From Lachancea thermotolerans CBS 6340 (taxonomy: Eukaryota > Ascomycota > Saccharomycetes > Saccharomycetales > Saccharomycetaceae): DNA of 64,000 nucleotides. The position numbers and the translations under genes were made by a program. Below, piece by piece: positions 1 through 8,632 of the stretch (positions within the stretch are counted from its first letter, which is position 1; every line of letters begins with the position of its first letter). The notes under the pieces are model-generated. The model made no database searches, was not told where the DNA came from, and saw only the letters and a program-made list of their open reading frames with translations. The DNA is taken from positions 1,364,001 through 1,428,000 of the forward strand of contig NC_013082.1 in NCBI RefSeq assembly GCF_000142805.1. Direction: 5' to 3'.

Positions 1-532
1 CGCAAACCACAGTAAAGAATTGACTAAGAGGATCTAATACCCCAGTAACTGGCTGAGACGCGCCTAGAGGAATCCGGTCAACCTCGCGCTTGTTTTCGGT
101 ACTGAGTAGTGCAATATAGTTACCTTCCACACCCTGGCTTACCAGCACAAACATCAGGTGCAAAGATGTATCTAGCTGTACGTCTGTAATACATGCAGGG
201 GATTTAACCTCGAATAAAGGCTCGAATTGAGACTTTTCGCGTGCCTCGAGCCACGAATTTGCAAAGAACACAGCGCGATCAGAACTCACATAGAGCTGTG
301 TTGGGCACCCACCTATGAGCTTCAATGGGCCTGATTTTCCATCTGAGAGTAATATTTCGAAGCTCTCTCGTACCTCTTTAGCCGGCGTTTTGTCCATCGC
401 AGCACCAACCAAATCGCTACAGGGCCAAACACTGACCGAGCTTGTACCGGCAGTCACCAATTTATCATCGACACATGCACAAGCCACAATCCGGCCATTG
501 TGCAAAGCTCTGGGATATTTTAGGAGCTTCAT
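1..532 (-). CDS. HIR2: HIR histone-regulatory complex subunit, N-terminal part (gene runs off the left edge)
   Basis: Reading the minus strand from the ATG at 530-532 gives 177 codons open to the window edge. The product starts MKLLKYPRALHN and contains FEVKSPACITDVQLD and GVLDPLSQFFTVV. These match the start of S. cerevisiae Hir2 (MRLLKYPLDIHN, FECKSPSTITDVKYD, GIIDPTGQTFTV). Hir2 is a WD-repeat subunit of the HIR complex, a nucleosome assembly factor that represses histone genes outside S phase. Only the first beta-propeller repeats are visible. It is divergent from CKB2 with about 120 bp between the two starts, the same pairing as YOR038C-YOR039W. The 3' part lies outside the window. Confidence 0.93.
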   Translation of the reverse strand, partial: MKLLKYPRALHNGRIVACACVDDKLVTAGTSSVSVWPCSDLVGAAMDKTPAKEVRESFEILLSDGKSGPLKLIGGCPTQLYVSSDRAVFFANSWLEAREKSQFEPLFEVKSPACITDVQLDTSLHLMFVLVSQGVEGNYIALLSTENKREVDRIPLGASQPVTGVLDPLSQFFTVVC

Positions 533-655
533 ATCCGTCGTTCAGATATGAGTTATAGCTCTATACAACTATAATTTGAAAATGGTAAGAAAATTTTGAC
601 CTTCCACATCAACACCAAAGATTTGAAACCAGGGAACAGTGGGCAAAACAAGACC

Positions 656-1381
656 ATGGCAGACGTTGAGATGACGGAAGCAAGGTTGGACACAGCAGAG
701 GGAAGCATATCATCTGAATACGTGGAGTTCTGGATCGACCTGTTTTTAGGACGCAAGGGACACGAATACTTTTGTGATGTGGATACGGACTATATCACTG
801 ACCGGTTTAACCTCATCAACCTGCAAAAGACCGTTAACAAGTTCACTCAAGTTATCCAGTACATCGTGGATGAGCTGGACGATGGCGTCCTGGAGCAGAT
901 GTCCAGCGCACGGCTGGAGCAGCTGGAGCACGACGCCCGCAAGTTGTATGGCTTGATTCACGCACGGTACGTGATTACGATCAAGGGTCTTCAAAAGATG
1001 CTGCAGAAATACAAGGAGGCAGACTTTGGACGGTGTCCGCGCGTTTACTGCAACTTCCAACCGCTGCTGCCCGTAGGGCTGCATGACACGCCGGGCGTGG
1101 ACTGCGTAAAACTTTACTGCCCATGTTGCGAGGATCTCTACATTCCCAAGTCTTCACGGCACAGCGCTATTGACGGTGCGTATTTTGGCACCAGTTTCCC
1201 AGGGATGTTTCTTCAGGCGTTCCCGGAGATGGTGCCGCCTCGCCCTGTGAAGCGGTACGTGCCCCGTATTTTTGGCTTCGAACTTCACAAGCAGGCGCAG
1301 GTCGCACGCTGGCAAGAGCTACAGCGTCGCAAGTTAGTGCATTCGCTGGAGCAGCGCGGCATTGACGGGGGCTGGAAGTAG
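656..1381 (+). CDS. CKB2: Casein kinase 2 regulatory (beta') subunit
   Basis: 241-residue protein nearly collinear with S. cerevisiae Ckb2 (258 aa). It is the regulatory subunit of the CK2 tetramer. The CK2-beta zinc site is visible as C127-x4-C132 and C155-x2-C158, followed by the family block SSRHSAIDGAYFGTSFPG. Residues 21-48 (EYVEFWIDLFLGRKGHEYFC) are typical of the family. I took the ATG at 656; the frame is open upstream to 596 but without another ATG. The N-terminus is shorter than in S. cerevisiae. The catalytic partner CKA2 lies about 49 kb away in this window. HIR2-CKB2 adjacency supports CKB2 rather than CKB1. Confidence 0.96.
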   Translation: MADVEMTEARLDTAEGSISSEYVEFWIDLFLGRKGHEYFCDVDTDYITDRFNLINLQKTVNKFTQVIQYIVDELDDGVLEQMSSARLEQLEHDARKLYGLIHARYVITIKGLQKMLQKYKEADFGRCPRVYCNFQPLLPVGLHDTPGVDCVKLYCPCCEDLYIPKSSRHSAIDGAYFGTSFPGMFLQAFPEMVPPRPVKRYVPRIFGFELHKQAQVARWQELQRRKLVHSLEQRGIDGGWK

Positions 1382-1920
1382 ACCCTGGCCACGTGACTCA
1401 TGAATACGAGTAGGTCACGTGCTGAAGACAAAGTCGTTATAGACGAACATAACGGCGCTTATGTGAGCACGCGGCCGTTTTGTGTCACTCAAAACGGGTG
1501 GTATATTCCATGCTCGTTGGCGCCCAGGCCGCCTTAGGCTCCACTATCCAGCCCTCGTACGTAGTCCAAAATGTCTGTATTCTAGTTTAAAGGTTCTCAG
1601 ATTTTATTTGGCGACGTTAGGAACGCCAATCAGAGAACTTTGTGTAGGGTGAAGCTAAGAAGTTGCGGAAATTCTGAGTGCGCCCTTAGTCGCACGAAGA
1701 TATTATCAAGGATTTAATCGAAAGCCAGGTCACAGTGTTCTCGTGCTCTTCTGTATTCCCTCATTTTTCACGTTTTTAAGGTTAATGGCACCCAAGTTTA
1801 ATTTAGTCAAAAAAGAGAGTGCCTCTATATAAGATTTCTAGGAAAATCACTCATCTCGTCCCGTGAACGCAGACGCCAAGGTAAAGTTACAGCTTCATTA
1901 GCATCAAAAGGCGCGCACCT
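1382..1920. promoter_or_regulatory. CKB2-CCC2 intergenic region with two E-boxes, an Aft-type site and a TATA box
   Basis: 539 bp without a gene. Two CACGTG E-boxes lie at 1390-1395 and 1416-1421, 26 bp apart, just after the CKB2 stop. GGCACCC at 1787-1793 contains the GCACCC core bound by the iron regulators Aft1/Aft2, about 130 bp before the CCC2 ATG. A TATATAAG box is at 1826-1833. In S. cerevisiae CCC2 is an Aft1 target because copper loading of the Fet3 ferroxidase needs Ccc2, so the site makes sense here. Regulation is inferred from motif and gene identity only. Confidence 0.5.
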
Positions 1921-4887
1921 ATGGGTAAAGGCAAAGTTGCAGTGTACCATGTGGAAGGCATGACGTGTGGGGCGTGCGCCGTGGCGATTGAAACGGAGCT
2001 TAAACGCGTAAAAGGTGTCAAAGATGTGACTGTTTCACTAGCCACAAACGAATGCAGGGTGGAGTTTGACGGGCAGCAGGTCGAGCAGCCGGCTTTGAAG
2101 GGGGCCATTATGGACTGTGGTTTTGACGCAACGCTTGCAAAACAACAACAAGAAGTGCCAAGCCTTCAAGAGCAAAGCTCAGCGGTGTTTTCGGTGCAGC
2201 ACATGACCTGCGGAGCTTGTGTTGCGACGATCACACAAAACATAAGCGCTGAGCGCGGTGTTCTGGAAGTGGACGTCTCTCTAGCCACTGAAGAATGTCA
2301 TGTGGTTTTTGTACCGGAAATGATCACTCCCGCGCAGATCAAAGAGATCATCGACGACAGCGGGTTCGAGGCAGAGCTTATTAATGGCGCCGTTGCAACA
2401 AAGTCACAAAGTTCACAAGTACGCCAAGCATCACTAAAGGTACTGGGAATGACTTGCGGCTCGTGCGTCTCTACTGTTGAGTCCACACTAGCTGAGATGC
2501 CCGGAGTTTTATCGGTTCAGGTGTCGCTGGCGACAGAAGAAGCTGAAATGCAATATGACTCTAGTATTATCGGTATCCGTGATATGGCGCGCAAAATTGA
2601 AGAACTCGGATTTGAAAGCACGGCAGTCAACTCATATGACAATACGGCACAAGTTAAACAGTTAGCTAAGGTGCGTGAGATTTTCTTCTGGAAGCACACC
2701 TGCGTAAGGGCATGTCTCAGCATGGTGTTCATGCTGCTGCTTTACAAATTCATACCGCGCTTATCCCCCAAGGTGAGAAGCTGGGCATTATACCAGCAAA
2801 GTCCGATCCCAGGCCTTTTCTATCGCGACATCGTTGGTTTTATGGTTACATGCTACGTGCAGTTTTGGGTCGGCCGACACTTTTACAAAGCAGGGTTTAA
2901 ATCCATCAAACACGGTAGTGGATCGATGGATACAATAGTGCTACTATCCACATTGTGCTCCTTTGCATTTTCACTATACTCGATTGCCAACAACATAATA
3001 AAAAAGTCCGATAAGCTGCCTAATGTTGTCTTTGATGCTTCCACAATGCTGATCGGCTTTATCTCGGTAGGCAAACTCCTTGAGAACAAGGCTAAATCGA
3101 GAACAAATACGTCTCTTTCCAAACTAATATCATTGGCCCCTTCCACATGCACAATAATTGAGAACGGTGAGCCAAGAGAAATCCCAGTTGAGTATCTACA
3201 GGTTGGCGATGTTGTTGAGATTAAGCCCGGAGCGCGCTTACCCACGGATGGCGTAATAATTCAGGGCGAAAGTGAAATTGATGAGTCTCTAATAACAGGA
3301 GAATCTCTTATGGTCCCTAGGTATAAGGGCTCTCCAGTCATTGCGGGATCTATTAACGGTCCTAATCATTTTCTTTTCACCGCCACTAGTGTAGGTGATG
3401 ACACAAAGCTATCTCACATTATACAAACCATGAAACAAGCGCAACTTAATAAAGCGCCAATCCAACATTATGCTGACTATCTCGCATCCAAGTTTGTGCC
3501 TACTATTCTCATGTTGGCTTTGATAACCTTTGCCACATGGCTTGTTCTCTCGCATGTCTTGTCTCAGCCTCCGGCGATATTCAACGATCCAAATGGTAAG
3601 TTTTTTGTCTGCCTTGAAATGACAATCTCTGTTATTGTTGTTGCCTGTCCATGCGCTCTGGGCTTGGCCGCACCCACAGCCATTATGGTAGGTACTGGGC
3701 TAGGCGCTCGTCATGGGGTTTTGATCAAAGGCGGAGACATTCTAGAGAAGTGCAATACACTGGGCACATTTTTGTTTGACAAAACAGGCACTTTGACCAC
3801 TGGACACATGACAGTTCATGAATATTGTGCAATGGGTGGTTCTAGCTCGTTAAGCACTGAGCAGCTTCTATGCATAAATGCGGCTGAGGCTGTCAGCGAA
3901 CACCCGGTCGCCAAGGCTTTGGTTGACTATACGTCTCAGCAATTGGCGGGGTGTAGTAAAACCGCTATCGTTACAAAAAGCCAAGTGGTCCTCAGTGGCG
4001 GGCTAATCTGCGACTGTGAGCTTGATGGTAAAAGCTATCATGTTGTCATCGGTAACAAAAATGTTTTACAGAGAGAATCGCTCCCTTCAGCTAGTAATAA
4101 CACGGTGGCTTATGTCGAGATTGACGGCGAGGTTATTGGCAGGTTTGAGATAACCGATCTAATCAAAAAGGATGCGGCAGAAGTTGTTAAGTACCTTCAG
4201 GAAAAAGGCCATAGAGTTTGTATGGTTACGGGCGACAACCGAGATTCTGCTTTGAAAGCTGCAGGGGAATTAGGCATAGAATCCAGCAATGTGTTCAGCG
4301 AACTGACTCCAACGGGCAAAAATCAATTGGTCAGAGATCTGCAGGAAGGTAGTGGTCAAAATGTTGCATTTGTTGGCGACGGCATAAACGACTCTCCTGC
4401 TCTAGTGACAAGCGACCTCGGCGTTTCCATATCTACAGGGACGGATATCGCCATGGAAGCTGCTGACCTCATTATTCTGAGCCGCTCAGATCACGAAAAT
4501 GCCACTCTCCGCGAACTTGTATATGCACTTGACATTGCCCAGAAAACATTTCGTCGCGTAAAAATTAACTTCTTCTGGGCTTTGTGCTATAACCTGTTCA
4601 TGCTTCCAATTGCTATGGGCGTTTTGGTCCCTTGGAATATCACACTAGATCCTATTGTAGCGGTTGCTTGTATGGCAGCTAGCTCTGTGAGCGTGGTTGG
4701 AAGTTCGTTGCTACTTAACGGCTGGAAGCCGCCAGCATTGGAGGTTTCTGCCAACACTGGCAACAGAAGTATGTGGTCTTCTCTGGCTAAGGTCTTCCGT
4801 GGACGCCATGATGCACAGCCTGATGATATAGAGTTGCAAGCTGGCTTAATACCACATGCAGCATCTTCGAATAGCTTAGAGGAATGA
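1921..4887 (+). CDS. CCC2: Copper-transporting P1B-type ATPase with three N-terminal HMA domains
   Basis: 988-residue copper pump of the late Golgi that loads copper into multicopper ferroxidases. Three heavy-metal-associated motifs are present: GMTCGACA (C16, C19), HMTCGACV (C97, C100) and GMTCGSCV (C179, C182), evenly spaced at about 81 residues. S. cerevisiae Ccc2 has two. The P-type core is complete: TGES at 459-462, the membrane copper site CPC at 576-578, the phosphorylated DKTGT at 620-624, SEHP with H661, and GDGINDSP near the end of the nucleotide/phosphorylation domains. About eight membrane segments are expected. In S. cerevisiae CCC2 (YDR270W) neighbours GLO2 (YDR272W), as here. 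Confidence 0.97.
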   Translation: MGKGKVAVYHVEGMTCGACAVAIETELKRVKGVKDVTVSLATNECRVEFDGQQVEQPALKGAIMDCGFDATLAKQQQEVPSLQEQSSAVFSVQHMTCGACVATITQNISAERGVLEVDVSLATEECHVVFVPEMITPAQIKEIIDDSGFEAELINGAVATKSQSSQVRQASLKVLGMTCGSCVSTVESTLAEMPGVLSVQVSLATEEAEMQYDSSIIGIRDMARKIEELGFESTAVNSYDNTAQVKQLAKVREIFFWKHTCVRACLSMVFMLLLYKFIPRLSPKVRSWALYQQSPIPGLFYRDIVGFMVTCYVQFWVGRHFYKAGFKSIKHGSGSMDTIVLLSTLCSFAFSLYSIANNIIKKSDKLPNVVFDASTMLIGFISVGKLLENKAKSRTNTSLSKLISLAPSTCTIIENGEPREIPVEYLQVGDVVEIKPGARLPTDGVIIQGESEIDESLITGESLMVPRYKGSPVIAGSINGPNHFLFTATSVGDDTKLSHIIQTMKQAQLNKAPIQHYADYLASKFVPTILMLALITFATWLVLSHVLSQPPAIFNDPNGKFFVCLEMTISVIVVACPCALGLAAPTAIMVGTGLGARHGVLIKGGDILEKCNTLGTFLFDKTGTLTTGHMTVHEYCAMGGSSSLSTEQLLCINAAEAVSEHPVAKALVDYTSQQLAGCSKTAIVTKSQVVLSGGLICDCELDGKSYHVVIGNKNVLQRESLPSASNNTVAYVEIDGEVIGRFEITDLIKKDAAEVVKYLQEKGHRVCMVTGDNRDSALKAAGELGIESSNVFSELTPTGKNQLVRDLQEGSGQNVAFVGDGINDSPALVTSDLGVSISTGTDIAMEAADLIILSRSDHENATLRELVYALDIAQKTFRRVKINFFWALCYNLFMLPIAMGVLVPWNITLDPIVAVACMAASSVSVVGSSLLLNGWKPPALEVSANTGNRSMWSSLAKVFRGRHDAQPDDIELQAGLIPHAASSNSLEE

Positions 4888-5089
4888 TAAGGGTCAAAGG
4901 GTCATTTAATACATACTTCAAATGTTAACAAGCAGAAGGAGATCGGCTGCTGGCGTACTCGAGCGCTCTGCCAGCCTTTGACGGAAGTCCGCTTCTCAAT
5001 CACCGACTACGGCTTGGTCCTGTGATAGGCTCTTGACTTGTTCAAGTGTTCCCTAACGAGAACAGCCATTGCTAAAACCTAATATTGGA

Positions 5090-5944
5090 ATGCTGAGACA
5101 AATCTATCAGACAAGAAACATGCATGTCAAGGTAATTAAGATGAGGTGGATGACTGGGGGCGTCAACTACAGTTACTTATTGTCCACCCAAGACAAAACA
5201 AAGTCATACTTGATAGACCCAGCGGAGCCTCTCGAAGTTATCCCAGCGCTGAAGACGGAAGAGGCAAACACCATTGAGGCAGTGGTCAACACACACCATC
5301 ACTATGATCATTCAGGCGGTAATGGTGCAATGGTTGCTGAGCTGCACGAAATTGGTGTTCCTCAGGTCCAGGTGATTTGCGGAAGTCATAGCTCCCCTGG
5401 AGCAACAGACATCCCTAAACACCTACAGGAGTACAAATTAGGAGACTTGAAGGTCAAGTGCATCCGGACGCCATGCCATACACAAGATTCGGTGTGCTAC
5501 TACGTTGCGGACCCACAAACAGGCGAGAAAGCGATTTTCACGGGAGACACGCTGTTTACGGCGGGTTGTGGCAGGTTCTTCGAAGGGACTGGCGAGGAAA
5601 TGGACGTCGCGCTGAACCGTCGGATTCTCGACGGCGTAGGGGAGCCAAACTGGGATACCACTAAGGTGTACCCCGGCCACGAGTATACTAAGAGTAATGT
5701 GAAATTTGTGCGCCAGGCCGTCTTCAAGAACCGCGGCGAGAACTCGTCTCTGGACAAGCTAGAACAATACTGCCAGAAGAACGAAGTAACTGCCGGTGCA
5801 TTCACGCTTCGCGACGAACTTGCATACAACCCTTTCATGCGTCTGGACGACCCTACAGTGCGAGACGCCGTCGGCGACGTGAAGGGCTCGCTTTCCAGAG
5901 CACAAGTGATGGAGGAGCTGCGTAAGATGAAGAACTCTATGTAA
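5090..5944 (+). CDS. GLO2: Glyoxalase II (hydroxyacylglutathione hydrolase)
   Basis: 284-residue metallo-beta-lactamase-fold hydrolase that converts S-lactoylglutathione to lactate and glutathione, the second step of methylglyoxal detoxification. The metal motif THHHYDH is at residues 68-74; other family blocks are CIRTPCHT, FTGDTLFTAGCGRFFEGT and VYPGHEYT. It is the single ancestor-type copy of the S. cerevisiae pair GLO2 (cytosolic) and GLO4 (mitochondrial). The first ATG at 5090 gives a short basic leader, MLRQIYQTRN, before MHVKVIKMRW. Glo4 starts almost the same way while Glo2 begins at the inner Met. The inner ATG at 5120 could give a cytosolic form. Neighbours CCC2 and CKB2 match both S. 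cerevisiae loci. Confidence 0.96.
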   Translation: MLRQIYQTRNMHVKVIKMRWMTGGVNYSYLLSTQDKTKSYLIDPAEPLEVIPALKTEEANTIEAVVNTHHHYDHSGGNGAMVAELHEIGVPQVQVICGSHSSPGATDIPKHLQEYKLGDLKVKCIRTPCHTQDSVCYYVADPQTGEKAIFTGDTLFTAGCGRFFEGTGEEMDVALNRRILDGVGEPNWDTTKVYPGHEYTKSNVKFVRQAVFKNRGENSSLDKLEQYCQKNEVTAGAFTLRDELAYNPFMRLDDPTVRDAVGDVKGSLSRAQVMEELRKMKNSM

Positions 5945-7146
5945 CTACCCATATAGCATTGCGCGGATTAGGAGCTGACTGTGTGTATTTTTCGAATTCA
6001 TTGCTTACGGAGCGGCTCTCGCGAGCAATTGGCTCGTAGCGAGGGAGCTCGGCAGCGTCTCGTTAAGGCAAATTCACTTCTCCTGTAAAAGATTGAAGCA
6101 GAGAAGTGGCTGTCGCTGTACAATCGCCCCTCAAGGCGTGTAGAGAAAGACGCACTGGCCATACAGCGAGGCAGTGGCTTCTACGTTTAAAAATACACCA
6201 GCTGTACGACAGAATCACTGTCTAGCACGCCAGCCGGCATCTACGTCGCGTAAGAGTTTTGCATCAATGTACGAGACCCCAGTGGCGTTCGGCTCTCAAA
6301 GTAGGCGAGAAACCGTGCCCGCCAGGAAATCGAGATGTTCAATTTCACTCTGCTGTCCACGCTCCAAAGCCAAAGAAAAAGGCGCAAGAAGTTCCATTTG
6401 GGCAGAGTATCTAAAGATTCCACCCTCTTAAAAAAGAGTAATGCGCACAACGGAATGTCGCACTAATTTTTCACGCCTTTTATAGTTGAAAAAAATCGTG
6501 CAAGAAAATGGGGACAGCTTACGAAGGAAAGAATAAAACGTACAGAGAGTAACGCGTGAGAGCATCTCAAGCTTCCCGCAAAGGACAGGCAAGTAGGGCT
6601 TCAGCAGAAACGCGGAAAGTACGAAGAGAACTAATATATTTTATCACGTGATCGCGAAGCTCTCCAGGTTTTATAGTCTGGCGCGTGTGTCAGCGAGTCA
6701 GCCTGTGCGCTTGCATCTATTAGCTTGATGTGGCCTATGGTGCATCGGGTTAGTTGGCCTTTCTTCTCGAGTCGACTACCAAGTGAAGTATCATCGAGGT
6801 AAGAAGTCAGAACTGCAGCAGGGCGACATGAGTCTCTATAGGAAATCGTTCGCCAGGAGAAAGAGCTCAGCCAGAACCCACTAGAGATCCACGGCCCGCA
6901 GAGCTCATCTCATCTTGTCTCCCTCTTCTTCTTTTTGACTGTTCGTAAGAGGTGTCTAGAATTAAAGTTGAGAACAAACCCTTTCAAGAAAGGAGAATCG
7001 TAGCCACATCACAATAGGAGTTTCTAGAGATTGAGAGGGTTCACTTGAGCAGGCTGCGCTTTATATCATCGCAGACAACTTTAGTAACCAACTGTGACTT
7101 TTGAAGGACTCTAAACTGCTTTAAACGCTACAAGCACGGCAGATCA
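5945..7146. other. 1.2-kb GLO2-CUE5 intergenic region
   Basis: No protein gene is convincing here. It contains a strongly structured stretch at about 6005-6125 (separate entry), a palindromic E-box ATCACGTGAT at 6643-6652, and a pyrimidine-rich stretch at about 6915-6940 in the presumed CUE5 leader region. From memory the H/ACA snoRNA gene SNR9 lies between GLO4 and CUE5 in S. cerevisiae. I could not find the snR9 target complement in this interval. Confidence 0.4.
6005..6125 (+). ncRNA. Candidate H/ACA-like structured RNA (speculative)
   Basis: Two stem-loops are followed by ACA. The second has an 8-bp perfect upper stem (6075-6082 with 6101-6108, CACTTCTC/GAGAAGTG) and a lower stem CAGCG/CGCTG (6053-6057 with 6114-6118), directly followed by ACA at 6120-6122. 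The left internal loop ends in CAAATT and the right begins GCTGT. By eye these could pair on either side of 18S rRNA GCGGC-UU-AAUUUG (yeast U1181 region, recalled from memory). No H box (ANANNA) is visible between the stems, and the pocket-to-ACA spacing of 11 nt is a little short. Treat as a candidate only. Confidence 0.22.
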
Positions 7147-8514
7147 ATGGCGGAATCCGAAAACAAGGAGACAGTGGACGAAGTATCCCTAAGTGAGGAA
7201 ACTCAGGCAACCGGTGCGCAGGCAGCTCCAGCCGATGCGACTGAACAGGTTGCGGCTGCCATCTCGGGGGTTGGCCCGGAGAAGCCTGAAGGGGCGTCCG
7301 AAAAGCCTGAAACGGAGCTCGAGAAGCCTAGTGGGGCTTCCGAGAAGCCTCAGGACGCAACAGAGGAACCTGAAGGTTCCGGCAAGGCTCCTCAGGCTAA
7401 CTCTGAACATGATGAAAGTGAGGAGCGTCCTGCTTTGCCAAAACGCAGAGACCCCACCGGTGACGTTATCAAGAACCCCATCCTTTTACAGCTAACCGAA
7501 GCTTTCCCCGGGATTGAGCTCAAATATATCAATGCTGTCCTTATAGCTTCGCAGGGTGTCTTGGACCCGGCTTTTAATGCGCTACTATACCTCTCGGACC
7601 CCAGCTTCGAGGCCGAGGCAGCAATTCCGAACATAGAGCCCAAGGCCGCCGCTGCAGCCCCTGCGCAGCCGCCGGTCTCGAAAACGCAGCTAGAGCAAGA
7701 TGAGCTGCTGGCACGCCAACTCGATGCACAGTATAACAAGAGTCGTGCCCGCAATGTCGCCCGCAGCATGGAAGACGAGCGCCATGCGCGCGAGAGAAGG
7801 ATTAGAAAACGTCAGCAAGAGTACGAGAGACGCATGGCCCAAAGCGGAAGGCCGCTGTCTCCAGAAGAGCAGCAATACTACGCCGAGCTTGAAGAACTAG
7901 AGGAGGGTGAAAATGACTTCCTCAGCCAACTGGTGGACAAGGATCTGCCTGAATTCCGCGAGAAGGTCGGACGTCAGGTCCAGGAAACAGGGAAGCGTGT
8001 CAACGAGTGGCTCAGTGGTTTCCGCAAGAACTGGGCCCAAGACCCATTGCAGCAATCGCAGTACTCACAGTCTCCACAACAAACCGCGCAGCGCGATTTT
8101 TCGACAAAGAGTTCTTCCGGCTCTGACTACGACACTCATGGAAGACCAAGCCACAGAACTGCCAGGTTCAACTCCTTTGGTGCGAAGGTGGGCGACGACA
8201 GCGTTGACTCTGCCTCGCGTCTCGCCAGCCATGGCATTTCCTTGTACAACAAGGACGATGACGAAATCAACAACGACGACGACGACGACGGGGATGTAGC
8301 ACCACAGCTTCCTTCTAGAAATAAGCAGAAGGAAGTGAAGCCTGAGACAACATACATTGACACTCCAGAGAATGGCACACGTAAGAAGTGGCAGCCCCTG
8401 CCCCCAGAGCCTATTAACGGCACCCCTAGCAAAGTCAACGCTACGGCGACAAAGGGGAGAGGTAACGCGGACGCGGACGAGGAATTCCTCATCAACACCG
8501 ACGACGAATTGTAA
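7147..8514 (+). CDS. CUE5: CUE-domain ubiquitin-binding protein, Cue5/Don1 ancestor type
   Basis: 455-residue soluble protein. The CUE domain is at about residues 110-153 (NPILLQLTEAFPGIELKYIN...), with the AFP at 119-121 and the LL at 146-147 that contact ubiquitin. A degenerate EKP repeat precedes it (residues 45-75). A charged helical region follows (185-275), then a disordered tail with an acidic Asp run. The tail carries WQPL at 415-418, the Atg8-interacting motif known from S. cerevisiae Cue5, the autophagy receptor for ubiquitinated aggregates. Its ohnologue Don1 is a prospore-membrane protein. The ATG at 7147 is the first in frame. Confidence 0.93.
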   Translation: MAESENKETVDEVSLSEETQATGAQAAPADATEQVAAAISGVGPEKPEGASEKPETELEKPSGASEKPQDATEEPEGSGKAPQANSEHDESEERPALPKRRDPTGDVIKNPILLQLTEAFPGIELKYINAVLIASQGVLDPAFNALLYLSDPSFEAEAAIPNIEPKAAAAAPAQPPVSKTQLEQDELLARQLDAQYNKSRARNVARSMEDERHARERRIRKRQQEYERRMAQSGRPLSPEEQQYYAELEELEEGENDFLSQLVDKDLPEFREKVGRQVQETGKRVNEWLSGFRKNWAQDPLQQSQYSQSPQQTAQRDFSTKSSSGSDYDTHGRPSHRTARFNSFGAKVGDDSVDSASRLASHGISLYNKDDDEINNDDDDDGDVAPQLPSRNKQKEVKPETTYIDTPENGTRKKWQPLPPEPINGTPSKVNATATKGRGNADADEEFLINTDDEL

Positions 8515-8546
8515 ATCTAACGAATGCAAGAATGCTAAAGCTACAC

Positions 8547-8632
8547 TTCCTATCAGAACTTCAAATATTCTTCCACTGATGTTTTCAGATAATGTAGATA
8601 AGGTTATGAAAAAGGTGTTCATCATTTAGGAA
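8547..8632 (-). ncRNA. SNR62: C/D box snoRNA, snR62 orthologue (guides 25S Um1888)
   Basis: On the minus strand the order is a 6-nt stem TTCCTA, C box AATGATGA, the guide CCTTATCTACATTAT, D' box CTGA, then a second spacer, D box CTGA (8553-8556) and TAGGAA, which perfectly closes the terminal stem. The guide is complementary over 15 nt to 25S rRNA AUAAUGUAGAUAAGG. The fifth nucleotide before the D' box pairs with the U that yeast methylates as Um1888. As I recall, S. cerevisiae SNR62 also lies just downstream of CUE5. A Reb1-type CGGGTAA at 8832-8838 lies about 200 bp upstream of the RNA 5' end. The exact ends are uncertain by a few bases. Confidence 0.87.
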
